Source: Marinobacter qingdaonensis (GTDB lineage Bacteria; Pseudomonadota; Gammaproteobacteria; Pseudomonadales; Oleiphilaceae). Taken from it: DNA of 64,000 nucleotides. The position numbers were made by a program, and so were the translations under genes. The notes under the pieces are model-generated. The model made no database searches. It was not told the DNA's origin and was given only the letters and a program-made list of their open reading frames with translations. Where the stretch lies: assembly GCF_034555935.1 (NCBI RefSeq), contig NZ_JAYDCJ010000003.1, forward strand, positions 1,302,001 through 1,366,000, given 5' to 3'. How positions within the stretch are numbered: position 1 is the stretch's first letter; each line of letters opens with the position of its first letter. This document shows, one piece after another, positions 15,755-25,116 of this stretch.

Positions 15755-16510
15755 TTACATCTTGATGTCGTAGCTGAAGTATTTCTGCATGATGGCGTCG
15801 TAGGTGCCATCGTTCTTCAGTTTCTTCAGAGTGGCGTTGACCTTGGCGGCCAGGTCCTTGTCACGCTGACGCATGGCCACGCCGACGCCTTCACCCAGCT
15901 TGACCGGCTCGCCCACTTCCTTGAAGCCGTCCTTGCTCAGGATGGTCTGCTCGCCCACCGGGTAGTCTACGAACACCACGTCCAGGCGCTGACCCTCGAG
16001 GTCCAGAACCATGTCATCGGCGGTGGTGTAGCGCTTGATGGTGACGTTGCCGCCCATGGTGTCGGTCACGAAGGTGTCCATGGTGGTGCCGCGCTGGACG
16101 CCCACAACCTTGCCCTTCATGGCGTCCATGTCGGTCACGTCGGTGTCGAAGCCGTCGCGGGCAAACCAGCCGCCCGGGGTGTTGTAGTACGGCTCGGAGA
16201 ACAGCACGCGCTCGGCCCGCTCCGGGGTGATGGACATGGACGACATGATGGCGTCGAACTTACGCGCCAGCAGCCCCGGGATCATGCCGTCCCAGGCCTG
16301 GATCACGAATTCGCAGTTGGCCTTCATTTCGGCACACATGGCTTCGGCCAGTTCCACCTCGAAACCGGTCAGTTCACCGTTTTCGTCTTTGTACTCGAAC
16401 GGCTCGTAAGGCACGTCAAACGCAATGCGGATGTCTTTCCAGTCCTTGGCCTGGACGGTTCCCGCCGCCAGAGCCAGGGCACAGCTTGCTGCAACAAACA
16501 GTTTCTTCAT
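15755..16510 (-). CDS. aotJ: Periplasmic amino acid binding protein (arginine/ornithine type)
   Basis: A 251-residue SBP family 3 protein with a Sec signal peptide (MKKLFVAASCALALAAGTVQA). Mature motifs are IRIAFDVPYEPFEYKDENGE, GFEVELAEAMCAEM and AKVNATLKKLKNDGTYDAIM, all common in ArgT/HisJ/AotJ proteins. It captures a cationic amino acid in the periplasm and delivers it to the permease pair encoded downstream. The link to arginine rests on family resemblance and on the neighbouring AST genes. Confidence 0.88.
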   Translation of the reverse strand: MKKLFVAASCALALAAGTVQAKDWKDIRIAFDVPYEPFEYKDENGELTGFEVELAEAMCAEMKANCEFVIQAWDGMIPGLLARKFDAIMSSMSITPERAERVLFSEPYYNTPGGWFARDGFDTDVTDMDAMKGKVVGVQRGTTMDTFVTDTMGGNVTIKRYTTADDMVLDLEGQRLDVVFVDYPVGEQTILSKDGFKEVGEPVKLGEGVGVAMRQRDKDLAAKVNATLKKLKNDGTYDAIMQKYFSYDIKM

Positions 16511-16595
16511 GTGTCACTTCTCCAATCGTTTGCCTTTTCGGCTTATTTTTTATGGAAGCTTCGCATCCAGTACGAATTCAAGATAGCACCCAGTG

Positions 16596-17366
16596 TCAGA
16601 AGTTGGGAGCCAGGAACTGCTTCATGCGTTCCGAGTCCGGATGATCAAACACTTTCTCGGGTGTACCTTGCTCTTCGATCACGCCCTGATGCAAAAACAG
16701 GACCTGAGTTGACACATCCCTTGCAAACGCCATCTCGTGGGTCACCACGATCATGGTCCGGCCTTCCTCGGCCAGGCTCTGCATGACCCTCAGCACTTCC
16801 CCCACCAGTTCCGGGTCCAGTGCCGAAGTCGGTTCGTCGAACAGCATCACTTCCGGCTCCATCGCCAGCGCCCGGGCGATGGCGGCCCGTTGCTGCTGGC
16901 CGCCGGACATCTGGGCCGGGTAATAGTCCTTGCGCTCATAGATGCCCACCTTCTGCAGGTAGGCCTCGGCCCGCTCGATCGCCTCTTTCTTGGGGACCTT
17001 TAGCACGTTGACCGGGGCTTCAATAATGTTCTCCAGCACGGTCATGTGAGACCACAGGTTGAAGCCCTGGAACACCATGGACAGCTTGGAGCGGATCCGT
17101 TCGACCTGCTTGTTGTCGGCCGGAATCCGTTCGCCACGGCGGTTGTTGGTGAACCGGATTGGGTCACCGTGCACGATAATGTCGCCGGAGGTTGGGGTTT
17201 CCAGCAGGTTGATGCAGCGCAGGAAGGTACTCTTGCCGGAGCCGGAACTGCCGATCAGGGAGACGACATCGCCCTTGCGGGTTTCCAGCGAAATGCCTTT
17301 CAGCACTTCCAGCTTGTCGAAGGTCTTGTGAATATCCCTGCAGATCAAAGGCGATTCGTCCGCCAT
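16596..17366 (-). CDS. aotP: Amino acid ABC transporter ATP-binding protein
   Basis: The 256-residue ATPase of the importer. Walker A is GSSGSGKST (about residues 36-44), the signature is MSGGQQQR, and Walker B is [14 protein letters not shown]. The insertion [20 protein letters not shown] is typical of HisP/AotP-like ATPases. It is the first gene of the leftward transporter run and has a CGGGAG ribosome site. An 85-base gap separates it from the binding-protein gene. Confidence 0.9.
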   Translation of the reverse strand: MADESPLICRDIHKTFDKLEVLKGISLETRKGDVVSLIGSSGSGKSTFLRCINLLETPTSGDIIVHGDPIRFTNNRRGERIPADNKQVERIRSKLSMVFQGFNLWSHMTVLENIIEAPVNVLKVPKKEAIERAEAYLQKVGIYERKDYYPAQMSGGQQQRAAIARALAMEPEVMLFDEPTSALDPELVGEVLRVMQSLAEEGRTMIVVTHEMAFARDVSTQVLFLHQGVIEEQGTPEKVFDHPDSERMKQFLAPNF

Positions 17367-17518
17367 TGTTGGCTCCCGAGGCTGTTATTCAAAGGCGCAT
17401 GTTTTACGGACTGTGGCGGTGGAAATCAATACCCGATGCCGAGGGTTTTGCAGCTTTTCACCACCGGATCCGCTCACGTTATTGAGTGTCTCGGTCGTTT
17501 GCCCGCCCGGTCCCGAGT

Positions 17519-18277
17519 TCACAACCGGGACGGCGAAGGGTGGCTGCTGGCGTCCGCCGGAATCGGCATCCGGATCACCTCACTGCCTTCATTTTCCATC
17601 GCCCGCATGGCATCGCTGACAAACCGCACGTGGGCGGTGGCTGCTTTCTGGGCCGCCGCCGGCTTGCCGGCGATCACCGCTTCGTACAACTGACGGTGCT
17701 GGCGGACGATCTTCTTGCGCATTTCCTGGCGCGGGTTCAGGTTGGCGACCGAGGCCTGCACCGTCATCAGCATCATGTTCTTGAGGCTGTTGAGCACGTG
17801 CACCAGTACCGGGTTATGGGACGCTTCGACGATTCTCAAATGGAAGCTGTGGTCCGAGCGGGCGTTGCTGAGGGGGTCGGTTTCCTCCAGCGCCCGGAAC
17901 GCCTTGGTAATCCGGTGCCGATCGACACTGTTGGCGCGCTTGGCGGCCAGGAACGCGGCCTGTCCTTCCAGTTGCTCGCGCACCTCGAGCAGGTCATACA
18001 GGGTGCGGGGATGACCCTCGAACAGGTGCATCAGTGGGCTCTGGTCATCGACGCTGTCGGAGCCCGGCACCATGCTGGCGACGAAGGAGCCTTTGCCGTG
18101 GCGGGTTTCAATCACGCCGCGCCCCTGCAGCTCGTGCAGCGCCTCCCGGATGACCGCCCGGGACACCCCAAGCCGGGTAGCCAGTTGCCGTTCGGAGGGG
18201 ATTTTCTGCTCGGGCGCCAGCCCACCATCCAGTATGAGCCGCTCGAGCCGGTACGAAATTTCCTGGGAAATAGCCAT
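17519..18277 (-). CDS. FadR/GntR-family regulator with FCD domain, probable regulator of the glycolate/TRAP genes
   Basis: A 252-residue regulator. The winged helix-turn-helix is at residues about 20-70 (IPSERQLATRLGVSRAVIRE, then GRGVIETRHGKGSFVA). The FCD ligand domain has the metal-site pattern RSDHSFHLRIVEASHNPVLV. It is divergent from the TRAP transporter and glc genes, and GlcC of E. coli has the same family and position relative to glcDEFG. Two TGGTCTGACCA-type palindromes in the gap fit the FadR-family operator style. It likely represses or activates the divergent operon in response to glycolate or a related 2-hydroxy acid. Confidence 0.82.
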   Translation of the reverse strand: MAISQEISYRLERLILDGGLAPEQKIPSERQLATRLGVSRAVIREALHELQGRGVIETRHGKGSFVASMVPGSDSVDDQSPLMHLFEGHPRTLYDLLEVREQLEGQAAFLAAKRANSVDRHRITKAFRALEETDPLSNARSDHSFHLRIVEASHNPVLVHVLNSLKNMMLMTVQASVANLNPRQEMRKKIVRQHRQLYEAVIAGKPAAAQKAATAHVRFVSDAMRAMENEGSEVIRMPIPADASSHPSPSRL

Positions 18278-18299
18278 TCGAATGCCTGTCTGAACTCGG

Positions 18300-18310
18300 T
18301 GGTCTGACCA
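18300..18310. promoter_or_regulatory. Operator-like palindrome TGGTCTGACCA, copy 1
   Basis: A perfect palindrome of 5+1+5 bases lies 23 bases upstream of the FCD regulator start. FadR-family proteins generally bind TGGTN(2-3)ACCA-type sites. This copy is well placed for autoregulation of the regulator gene. Confidence 0.65.
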
Positions 18311-18414
18311 GTCACGGTTGTAATTGTACGAGGATAGTCCGTCAGTCGATGTGCGTCCAAGCCCTGTAAATATGGCTGATTCCTAGCAATTCGTCCATTT
18401 GCGGGCCACGAAAA

Positions 18415-18429
18415 ACTGGTCTGACCAGT
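18415..18429. promoter_or_regulatory. Operator-like palindrome ACTGGTCTGACCAGT, copy 2
   Basis: A perfect 7+1+7 palindrome with the same core as the copy at 18300. It lies about 130 bases upstream of the TRAP binding-protein gene. Sharing an identical 11-bp core in one divergent gap is strong internal evidence for a common binding protein, most simply the adjacent FCD regulator. Confidence 0.7.
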
Positions 18430-18559
18430 GGCCTTGTGGCTGGACTAAAACCACATTGGCTACGAATATCTTTCTAATGTCGGACCACCAAGTGCACAAC
18501 ACGCAACGGGCCGGCGTTGATAAGACGCTGATAACAACAACGCTAACGGAGATGTGTCG

Positions 18560-19696
18560 ATGATCTCGAACAAGAAACTGCAGAATCTCTCTGACCTTGC
18601 CGAAGCCCCTCCGCGCAGGAGTTTCCTGAAATCCATCGCGGTCGGTGCCACCTTCGCCGGAGCCATGCTCATGGGCGCCGGTCAGGCGCAGGCCGCCACC
18701 ACCTGGAAGATCCAGTCCGTCTGGGACGCCGGCACCGTCGGCTACGATCTGTTCGAAGAGTGGTGCCAGAGCATCGAGGAAAAGTCGGGCGGGGAGCTGG
18801 TCTTCAAGCCATTCCCGGCCAAAGCGGTTGCCGCCGACAACAACGCGCTGTTCGATGCCGTGCGCAACGGCGTACTCCAGGGCATGAACCCGTTCACCCT
18901 GTACTGGTCCGGCAAGATTCCGGCCTCGGTGTTCCTGTCGTCCTACCCGGCCGGTCCTGACCAGCCCCACCAGTGGGACACCATGTTCTACAGCATGGGC
19001 ATGCTGGAAAAGACCCGGGAAATCTACAAGAAGTTCGGGCTGTTCTACGTGGGCCCGATTCAGCACGACGCCAACATCATCCACTCCAAGAAACCGGTGA
19101 ACAGCCTGTCCGACCTCAAGGGCATGAAGATCCGGGTGCCGGGCGGCATGGTGGCCGAGGTGTTCCAGCAGTTCGGCGTGTCCACCGTGAGCCTGCCGGG
19201 TTCTGACATCTTCCCGGCTCTGGAGAAGGGCACCATCGACGCGGCCGACTACGTGGGCCCGGCGGTGAACTGGGAACTGGGCTTCGCCCAGGTGACCGAC
19301 TACATCATGTTCGGACCTCCGGGCGTCATGTCCATCTACCAGCCGGTGGATTTGATGGACCTGACCGTCAACCTGCGGGCCTGGAACGCGCTTGATCCGA
19401 AACTGCAGCAGTTGGTGGAAGACGAGGTGCGCAACTACTCCCAGCGCCACTACCTGACCATCCAGAAGCGCAACATCGCGGCGATGGAGAAGTTCAAGGA
19501 ATCCGGTGACCAGGTCACCCGTCTCAGCCAGGAAGACCTGCAGGAGTTCCGGCGCGCTGCGATTCCGATCTGGTACAAGTGGGCCAACAAGGACGAGGAC
19601 GCCCGTGCCATCTTCGACATGCAGCTGGAATACATGATGAACGAGACGGTCGGCTACGTGAACGCGTCCGACCTGGAAGGCGTCGAGGGTAAGTAA
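18560..19696 (+). CDS. dctP: TRAP transporter substrate-binding protein (DctP family), Tat-type signal
   Basis: This 378-residue solute-binding protein carries a twin-arginine signal (PRRSFLKS, then an alanine-rich core ending AQAA). The stretch DAADYVGPAVNWELGF resembles that of TRAP proteins reported to bind lactate and other 2-oxo or 2-hydroxy acids. A GTG at 18554 is in frame, but the ATG at 18560 is correctly spaced from the GGAGA site at 18548-18552. It feeds the membrane subunits encoded at 19796-22032. Next to glycolate oxidase genes, a 2-hydroxy acid ligand is likely but unproven. Confidence 0.88.
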   Translation: MISNKKLQNLSDLAEAPPRRSFLKSIAVGATFAGAMLMGAGQAQAATTWKIQSVWDAGTVGYDLFEEWCQSIEEKSGGELVFKPFPAKAVAADNNALFDAVRNGVLQGMNPFTLYWSGKIPASVFLSSYPAGPDQPHQWDTMFYSMGMLEKTREIYKKFGLFYVGPIQHDANIIHSKKPVNSLSDLKGMKIRVPGGMVAEVFQQFGVSTVSLPGSDIFPALEKGTIDAADYVGPAVNWELGFAQVTDYIMFGPPGVMSIYQPVDLMDLTVNLRAWNALDPKLQQLVEDEVRNYSQRHYLTIQKRNIAAMEKFKESGDQVTRLSQEDLQEFRRAAIPIWYKWANKDEDARAIFDMQLEYMMNETVGYVNASDLEGVEGK

Positions 19697-19724
19697 GCCT
19701 TCCGAGCAATAACAAAAACACGAC

Positions 19725-19775
19725 GGGGAAGGGCAGGGACTGCTCCGCACGGAGGGGTTCCACCTTCCCCATTTT
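19725..19775 (+). terminator. Intercistronic hairpin after the TRAP binding-protein gene
   Basis: GGGGAAGG at 19725-19732 pairs with CCTTCCCC at 19763-19770, followed by ATTTT. The long loop can form further pairs. Hairpins here commonly lower expression of membrane subunits relative to the abundant binding protein; probably an attenuator and mRNA stabiliser rather than a full stop. Confidence 0.5.
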
Positions 19776-19795
19776 GTGGCTGAGGTAGCAACAAC

Positions 19796-20500
19796 ATGTC
19801 TGATCTTGAAGGTTTCGGATTCGTCCTGCCGCACTGGTTCTACTGGGGCTGGCTTGCGGTCATGCCGCTGATCATGATGGCTTGGGACAAATGGAGCAGT
19901 AGCCATGGCGGCGATACCGGCGTGCCAGAGAAAACGCCGGCCGAGATTCAGGCGGAAGAGGAAGATCCGCTGATCTATCTGGGGTTTGAAGGCAACTGGT
20001 TCACCAAGACCATCGACTGGATCAGTGAGAAGTCCGGTGTCTTTGTCGCGTTCTGGACCGTGAACGCGGTGGTTTTCTATTTCTTTGAAGTGGTCATGCG
20101 TTACCTGTTCAACATGCCGACCATCTGGGTGCACGAGGCCAGCTTCCTGCTGCTGGGTATGCAGTACCTGCTGGCGGGTGCCTTCGCCCTGCTGCACGGC
20201 GCCCATGTGCGGGTGGATGTGATGTACAACCTGTTGCCGATTCGCGGGCGCGTGGGCATGGACATCTTTACGTCCATGTTCTTTTTCATGTTCGCGCTGA
20301 TTCTGATGGTGACTTCCTGGACCTTCTTCCAGAACTCCTACTCCATGGGAGAAACCACCGTGGAGACCTGGGGCATCCAGTACTGGCCGGTTAAGGCCAT
20401 GATGTTGCTGGGCTCCATTCTGCTTTTGCTGGCAGGCATATCCAAGCTGATCAAGGATATCGTCCTGTTCGTTCGTCTTGGCCGGGAGGGCACCGTATGA
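19796..20500 (+). CDS. dctQ: TRAP transporter small permease (DctQ family)
   Basis: A 234-residue DctQ-type protein. Besides the four-helix core (about residues 85-225) it has an extra N-terminal segment with a membrane helix (about 12-30) and a charged linker. Motifs such as EVVMRYLFNMPTIWVHEASF and GAHVRVDVMYNLLP are standard for DctQ. It forms the membrane complex with the DctM subunit, whose start overlaps its stop by four bases (ATGA). Confidence 0.9.
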   Translation: MSDLEGFGFVLPHWFYWGWLAVMPLIMMAWDKWSSSHGGDTGVPEKTPAEIQAEEEDPLIYLGFEGNWFTKTIDWISEKSGVFVAFWTVNAVVFYFFEVVMRYLFNMPTIWVHEASFLLLGMQYLLAGAFALLHGAHVRVDVMYNLLPIRGRVGMDIFTSMFFFMFALILMVTSWTFFQNSYSMGETTVETWGIQYWPVKAMMLLGSILLLLAGISKLIKDIVLFVRLGREGTV

Positions 20501-22032
20501 CTTCGATTACAACAACGGCGCCGGCCAGCAACCTGATGGGTAAGCTGGGTACCTGGCTGATGATTCTGGGCACGGTGGCGCTGGCGTTTGTCATCTGTGT
20601 CGAAATGATCAACATCCTGTTCTACGACCCGTTCAGCGATGAGAAATTCCTCTTCAAGCTGTCCGGGAGCCTGTCCGATGTGAAGATCGGGCCGCTGACC
20701 TACCTGATGTTCGGCTCCCTCGCGGTCGCCCTGATGATGGGCCTGCCCCTGGCGTTCGTGACCGGTGGTCTGGGGGTCATGTTCATCTACCTGGTGGGCG
20801 ACTCGCTGATGCTGAACATCGTGCCGAGCCGGATCTTCCCGATGATGACCAACTCGGACCTGGCGGCGATCCCGCTGTTCATCTTCATGGCCTCCATGCT
20901 TGAGCGGGCCGGGTTGATCGAGGAAATGTTCAGCGTGGTGTACAAGTGGATGGGCGGCCTCAGTGGCGGTCTGGCCACCGCCACCATCCTGGCCTCCACC
21001 ATCCTCGCCGCCATGGTCGGGGTCATCGGTGCCGCCGTGGTGACCATGGGCATCATCGCCCTGCCGGCGATGCTCAAGCGCGGGTACGACCACAAGATCG
21101 CCCTGGGCTCGATCATGGCCGGTGGTACCCTGGGCATCCTGATTCCGCCCTCGATCCTGGCCATCCTGTACGCGGTGGTGGCCCAGCAGTCGGTGGGTGA
21201 GTTGTACCTGGGCTCGGTGGTTCCCGGGCTGATGCTGTCCGGCCTGTACATCACCTATGTCCTGGTGCGCAGCTGGATCAACCCGAAACTGGGGCCGCCG
21301 GTGCCGGTGGAGGAACGCATCTCCCTGCGTGAGAAGCTGATCCTCCTGCGCGGCCTGATCGCCCCGCTGATCCTGGTCGGCCTGGTGCTGGGCCTGCTGT
21401 TCGGGGGTATTGCCACGCCGGTGGAAGCGGCCGGTATCGGCTCCTTCGGCGCCATCGTGGTGGCCATGATGCACGGCAAGTTCTCCATCAGTGGCCTGCG
21501 TGAGGCCTCGGTGACCACCGCCAAGGCCTCGGCCATGGTGCTCTGGATCATGTTTGGTGCCTCGGTATTCGTGGGTTTCTACATCCTCCAGGGCGGCCAG
21601 CAGTTCGTGACCGAGGCCATCCTGGGTACCGGGCTCTCGGCCTACGGCATCCTGTTCCTGCTGATGGTTCTGCTGGTTGTTCTTGGCATGTTCCTGGACT
21701 GGGTTGGTATCCTGTTGCTGGCCGTGCCCATCTTCATTCCGATCGTGGAGGCACTGGAGTTCCAGGGCCTGTTCGGCTTCCCGCCGGTGTCCGGCGAGGA
21801 TGTGGTGCTCTGGTTCGGTGTGCTTTACCTCGTAAACATGCAAATGTCGTTTCTCAGCCCGCCGTTTGGTTATGCGCTGTTCTACATCCGTGGGGTCTGC
21901 CCGCCGGAAATTTCCATGGGCACCATCTTCCGGTCGTCCCTGGTGTTCCTGGCCATTCAGGCTTTCGGACTATTTATGTGCATCCTGATTCCGGGCATCG
22001 TGACCTGGCTGCCGGGACTGGTTTACGGCTAA
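20497..22032 (+). CDS. dctM: TRAP transporter large permease (DctM family)
   Basis: The 511-residue main transport subunit, with about 12-14 membrane segments. Typical stretches are GLPLAFVTGGLGVMF, AIPLFIFMASMLERAGL, and GGTLGILIPPSILAILYAVV. It imports the solute with a sodium gradient. It is coupled to dctQ by a four-base overlap and followed 22 bases later by glcG, placing transport and oxidation in one transcript. Confidence 0.92.
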   Translation: MTSITTTAPASNLMGKLGTWLMILGTVALAFVICVEMINILFYDPFSDEKFLFKLSGSLSDVKIGPLTYLMFGSLAVALMMGLPLAFVTGGLGVMFIYLVGDSLMLNIVPSRIFPMMTNSDLAAIPLFIFMASMLERAGLIEEMFSVVYKWMGGLSGGLATATILASTILAAMVGVIGAAVVTMGIIALPAMLKRGYDHKIALGSIMAGGTLGILIPPSILAILYAVVAQQSVGELYLGSVVPGLMLSGLYITYVLVRSWINPKLGPPVPVEERISLREKLILLRGLIAPLILVGLVLGLLFGGIATPVEAAGIGSFGAIVVAMMHGKFSISGLREASVTTAKASAMVLWIMFGASVFVGFYILQGGQQFVTEAILGTGLSAYGILFLLMVLLVVLGMFLDWVGILLLAVPIFIPIVEALEFQGLFGFPPVSGEDVVLWFGVLYLVNMQMSFLSPPFGYALFYIRGVCPPEISMGTIFRSSLVFLAIQAFGLFMCILIPGIVTWLPGLVYG

Positions 22033-22054
22033 TTCACTCAAGGAGCAAAATTTT

Positions 22055-22480
22055 ATGTTGACCATTAACCGACTGGATCTGGCGGATGCCCGGATCCTCA
22101 TCGAAGGCGCCGCCGAAAAGGCGCGGGAAATTGGCGTGCCCATGTGCATCGCCATCGTGGACGAATCCGGCAACCTGATCGCCTTTGAGCGCATGGACGG
22201 CGGCAAGATCACCAGTGTGACCATTGCCCAGGACAAGGCGTTCACGGCGGCGGCCGCCAAGAAAGCAACCCACGACTACAACAAGGTCAATACCCCGGGC
22301 AGTCTGGCCTTCGGCATTCACACCGAAGTCGGCGGCCGGCTCAGCTCGGTCGGCGGTGGCCTGCCGGTCGTGGTCAATGGCGAAGTGGTGGGCGGCATCG
22401 GCCTGAGCTCCGGTACGCCTCAGCAGGACATGGACTGTGCCCAGGCCGGTATCGACCACTTTGAAACCAAACGCAGTTAA
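22055..22480 (+). CDS. glcG: GlcG/HbpS-like protein
   Basis: A 141-residue protein of the GlcG/HbpS family (ARILIEGAAEKAREIGVPMC, IAIVDESGNLIAFERMDG, GGLPVVVNGEVVGGIGLSSG). Members accompany glycolate oxidase genes and other catabolic clusters; the biochemical role is unsettled, with haem binding shown only for distant HbpS. A strong AAGGAG site lies before the ATG. The gene sits between the transporter and glcD, not at the end of the glc operon as in E. coli. Confidence 0.85.
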   Translation: MLTINRLDLADARILIEGAAEKAREIGVPMCIAIVDESGNLIAFERMDGGKITSVTIAQDKAFTAAAAKKATHDYNKVNTPGSLAFGIHTEVGGRLSSVGGGLPVVVNGEVVGGIGLSSGTPQQDMDCAQAGIDHFETKRS

Positions 22481-22496
22481 CCGCTGTCACACCTGA

Positions 22497-22522
22497 ACTG
22501 GCAGGCCTTGGGGCCTGCCAGT
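22497..22522 (+). terminator. Perfect 11-bp intra-operon hairpin between glcG and glcD
   Basis: ACTGGCAGGCC (22497-22507) pairs perfectly with GGCCTGCCAGT (22512-22522) around a TTGG loop. No T-run follows, so it is more likely an RNA-processing or stability hairpin, or a weak attenuator, than a true terminator. It ends 48 bases before the glcD start. Confidence 0.5.
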
Positions 22523-22570
22523 GTGCCCGCCTCCGGGCGGCCCCGACGTGACACGAATTCAGAGATTGTT

Positions 22571-24043
22571 ATGACTACCAAGCCAACAGTCAGCAAAGCC
22601 GAGCTGGCGGAGCAGTTCCGGTCGTTCATCGACCCGAACTTCGTCATCTCCGACAGCGAGACCATGAAGCCCTACGAGTGCGACGGCATGTCGATGTACT
22701 GCGAGATGCCGCTGCTGGTGGTGCTGCCCGAAACCGTGGAGCAGGTGCAGCGGGTGATGCGCATCTGCAACGAGCACAAGGTGCCGGTGGTGGCCCGGGG
22801 TGCCGGGACCGGGCTCAGTGCCGGTGCCATGCCTCACAAAGAGGGCGTGGTGCTGTCGCTGGCCAAGTTCAATCGCATCCTGGAGATTGACCCGCTGGCG
22901 CGAACGGCGCGTTTGCAGCCGGGGGTCCGTAACCTCGCGATCAGTGAGGAAGCGGCCCAGTACGGCCTGTATTACGGCCCGGATCCGTCGTCGCAGATTG
23001 CCTGCACCATTGGTGGCAACGTTGCGGAGAACTCCGGCGGTGTGCACTGCCTGAAGTACGGGCTCACCGTGCACAACCTGCACAGCGTCGAGATGGTCAC
23101 CGCCGAAGGCGACGTGGTGACTGTCGGCAGCGATGCCCTGGATGTGTGCGGCATGGACCTGCTGGCGCTGATGACCGGCTCGGAGGGCCTGCTTGGGGTA
23201 GTCACCGAAGTGAAGGTGAAACTGCTGCCCAAGCCGGAGGTGGCCCGGGTGGTCATGGCCGGCTTCGACAGCGTCCAGAACGGTGGCGATGCGGTTGGTG
23301 GCGTGATCTCCCACGGCATCATCCCGGGCGGGTTGGAAATGATGGACAGCCACGCCATTGTCGCCGCCGACGATTTTGCCAAGGCCGGCTACCCGCGGGA
23401 AGCCAAGGCCCTGTTGCTGTGCGAGGTGGACGGTACCGCCGAGGAGGTGGACGAGCACATCGCCCAGGCCGAGGAGGTGTTCCGCAAGTTTGGCGCCACC
23501 TCGATCCGCACCTCCGAAAGCGAGGAGGAGCGGGCCCTGCTCTGGAAGGGGCGGAAGTCGGCGTTCCCGGCGGTGGGCCGGATCTCGCCCGACTACTACT
23601 GCATGGACGGCACCATTCCCCGGCGCGAGCTGGCCAACGTGCTGCTGCGCATGGAGGAGATGTCCGAGGAATTTGGCCTGCGCGTGGCTAACGTGTTCCA
23701 CGCCGGCGACGGCAACCTGCACCCGCTGATCCTGTTCGATGCCAACGTGCCCGGTGAGTTCGAGCGCACCGAGGCCTTCGGCAGCAGCATCCTCAACCTC
23801 TGTGTCGAGGTGGGTGGCTGCATCACCGGTGAACACGGCGTGGGCGTCGAGAAGATCCGGCAGATGGCGGTGCAGTTCAACGACGACGAGCTGCAGCAGT
23901 TCCACGATGTCAAAGCCGCCTTCGACCCCGCCGGGATCCTGAACCCGGGCAAGGGCGTGCCGGCCCTGAAATTCTGTCAGGAATACCGCTCCCTGGAACA
24001 CAAACAACACAAGCACGAACAGACGGAAGCCGCCCATGGCTGA
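22571..24043 (+). CDS. glcD: Glycolate oxidase subunit GlcD (FAD-linked)
   Basis: A 490-residue flavoprotein with an FAD-binding PCMH domain (VVARGAGTGLSAGAMPHKEG, IGGNVAENSGGVHCLKYGLT) and an FAD-oxidase C-terminal domain (NVFHAGDGNLHPLI, CITGEHGVGVEK). It oxidises glycolate, and often D-lactate-like substrates, to the 2-oxo acid with GlcE and GlcF. An upstream in-frame reading exists from 22508, but the ATG at 22571 gives the usual N-terminus and length. The stop overlaps glcE by eight bases. Confidence 0.92.
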   Translation: MTTKPTVSKAELAEQFRSFIDPNFVISDSETMKPYECDGMSMYCEMPLLVVLPETVEQVQRVMRICNEHKVPVVARGAGTGLSAGAMPHKEGVVLSLAKFNRILEIDPLARTARLQPGVRNLAISEEAAQYGLYYGPDPSSQIACTIGGNVAENSGGVHCLKYGLTVHNLHSVEMVTAEGDVVTVGSDALDVCGMDLLALMTGSEGLLGVVTEVKVKLLPKPEVARVVMAGFDSVQNGGDAVGGVISHGIIPGGLEMMDSHAIVAADDFAKAGYPREAKALLLCEVDGTAEEVDEHIAQAEEVFRKFGATSIRTSESEEERALLWKGRKSAFPAVGRISPDYYCMDGTIPRRELANVLLRMEEMSEEFGLRVANVFHAGDGNLHPLILFDANVPGEFERTEAFGSSILNLCVEVGGCITGEHGVGVEKIRQMAVQFNDDELQQFHDVKAAFDPAGILNPGKGVPALKFCQEYRSLEHKQHKHEQTEAAHG

Positions 24044-25103
24044 TATTTCCCAACAACTGATTGAGAGAGTGCTCGAAGCCCGCGACGGCGGGCACAAACT
24101 GAACATTGTCGGCGGTGGCAGCAAGGCCTTCATGGGCCGGGCGGCCGATCCGGATGCCGGCACCCTGAACGTTGGCGAACACACCGGCATCGTCGAGTAC
24201 CACCCGGTGGAGTTGGTGCTGACCGTGCGCGCCGGAACCACGATCAGCGAGATCGAGGCGACGCTGGCAGAGCAGGGCCAGGCCCTGCATTTTGAGCCAC
24301 CGCGGCTGGCGCCGGAGGCGACCATTGGTGGCACCCTGGCGACCAACCTGTCGGGCCCGGCCCGACCCTGGTCCGGCTCGGTGCGCGACCAGGTGCTGGG
24401 TGTCCGGCTGCTGAACGGCAAGGGCGAGCATCTGCGCTTTGGTGGCCAGGTCATGAAGAACGTGGCCGGTTACGACGTCTCCCGCCTCCAGGCCGGTGCC
24501 ATGGGCACCCTGGGCGTGATGACGGAGATCAGCCTCAAAGTCATGCCCAAGCCGGCCGCGTCCATGACCCTGGTGCAGGAGATGGCCATGGATGAGGTGA
24601 TTCACTACATGAACAGCCGGTCGGCCGAACCCAAGCCCATCACCGGCGCCTGCTGGGTCGATGGCAAGGTCTATCTGCGCTTGTCCGGTGCCCGCTCGGC
24701 GGTGGAAGCCACGGCCGAGAAATGGTCCGGCGAGGTGCTGGAGCAGGGCGATGCCTTCTGGCAGCAGGTCCAGGACATGCAGCACGAATTCTTCGCCGGT
24801 AATGACGTGCCCCTGTGGCGCTTCTCGGTGGGCTCGACCGCGGCCACGCCGCCCCTGGAGGGTAACTGGTTCATCGACTGGGCCGGCGCCCAGCGCTGGT
24901 ACCGGGGTGAGGGCCAGCTCAGCGATATGGAGCCCCTGGCCCGGGCTGCGGGCGGACAGGTCAGCCTGTTCCGTGGCGGCGACCGCAACGGCGAGGTGAT
25001 GCACCACCAGCCCGATGCGCTGAAGAGCATTCAGCGTCGGGTCAAGAATTCCTTCGATCCGGACAACATTTTCAATCCCGGACGTTTATACAGCTGGTTG
25101 TAA
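24036..25103 (+). CDS. glcE: Glycolate oxidase subunit GlcE
   Basis: A 355-residue second FAD-binding subunit. The N-terminal PCMH-like half contains NIVGGGSKAFMGR, TIGGTLATNLSGPARPW and GGQVMKNVAGYDVSRL, which are diagnostic for GlcE. The C-terminus ends FDPDNIFNPGRLYSWL. It works as a complex with GlcD and the iron-sulfur subunit GlcF. It begins inside the end of glcD, so the two are translationally coupled. Confidence 0.93.
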   Translation: MADISQQLIERVLEARDGGHKLNIVGGGSKAFMGRAADPDAGTLNVGEHTGIVEYHPVELVLTVRAGTTISEIEATLAEQGQALHFEPPRLAPEATIGGTLATNLSGPARPWSGSVRDQVLGVRLLNGKGEHLRFGGQVMKNVAGYDVSRLQAGAMGTLGVMTEISLKVMPKPAASMTLVQEMAMDEVIHYMNSRSAEPKPITGACWVDGKVYLRLSGARSAVEATAEKWSGEVLEQGDAFWQQVQDMQHEFFAGNDVPLWRFSVGSTAATPPLEGNWFIDWAGAQRWYRGEGQLSDMEPLARAAGGQVSLFRGGDRNGEVMHHQPDALKSIQRRVKNSFDPDNIFNPGRLYSWL

Positions 25104-25116
25104 GAGCAGGAATACG

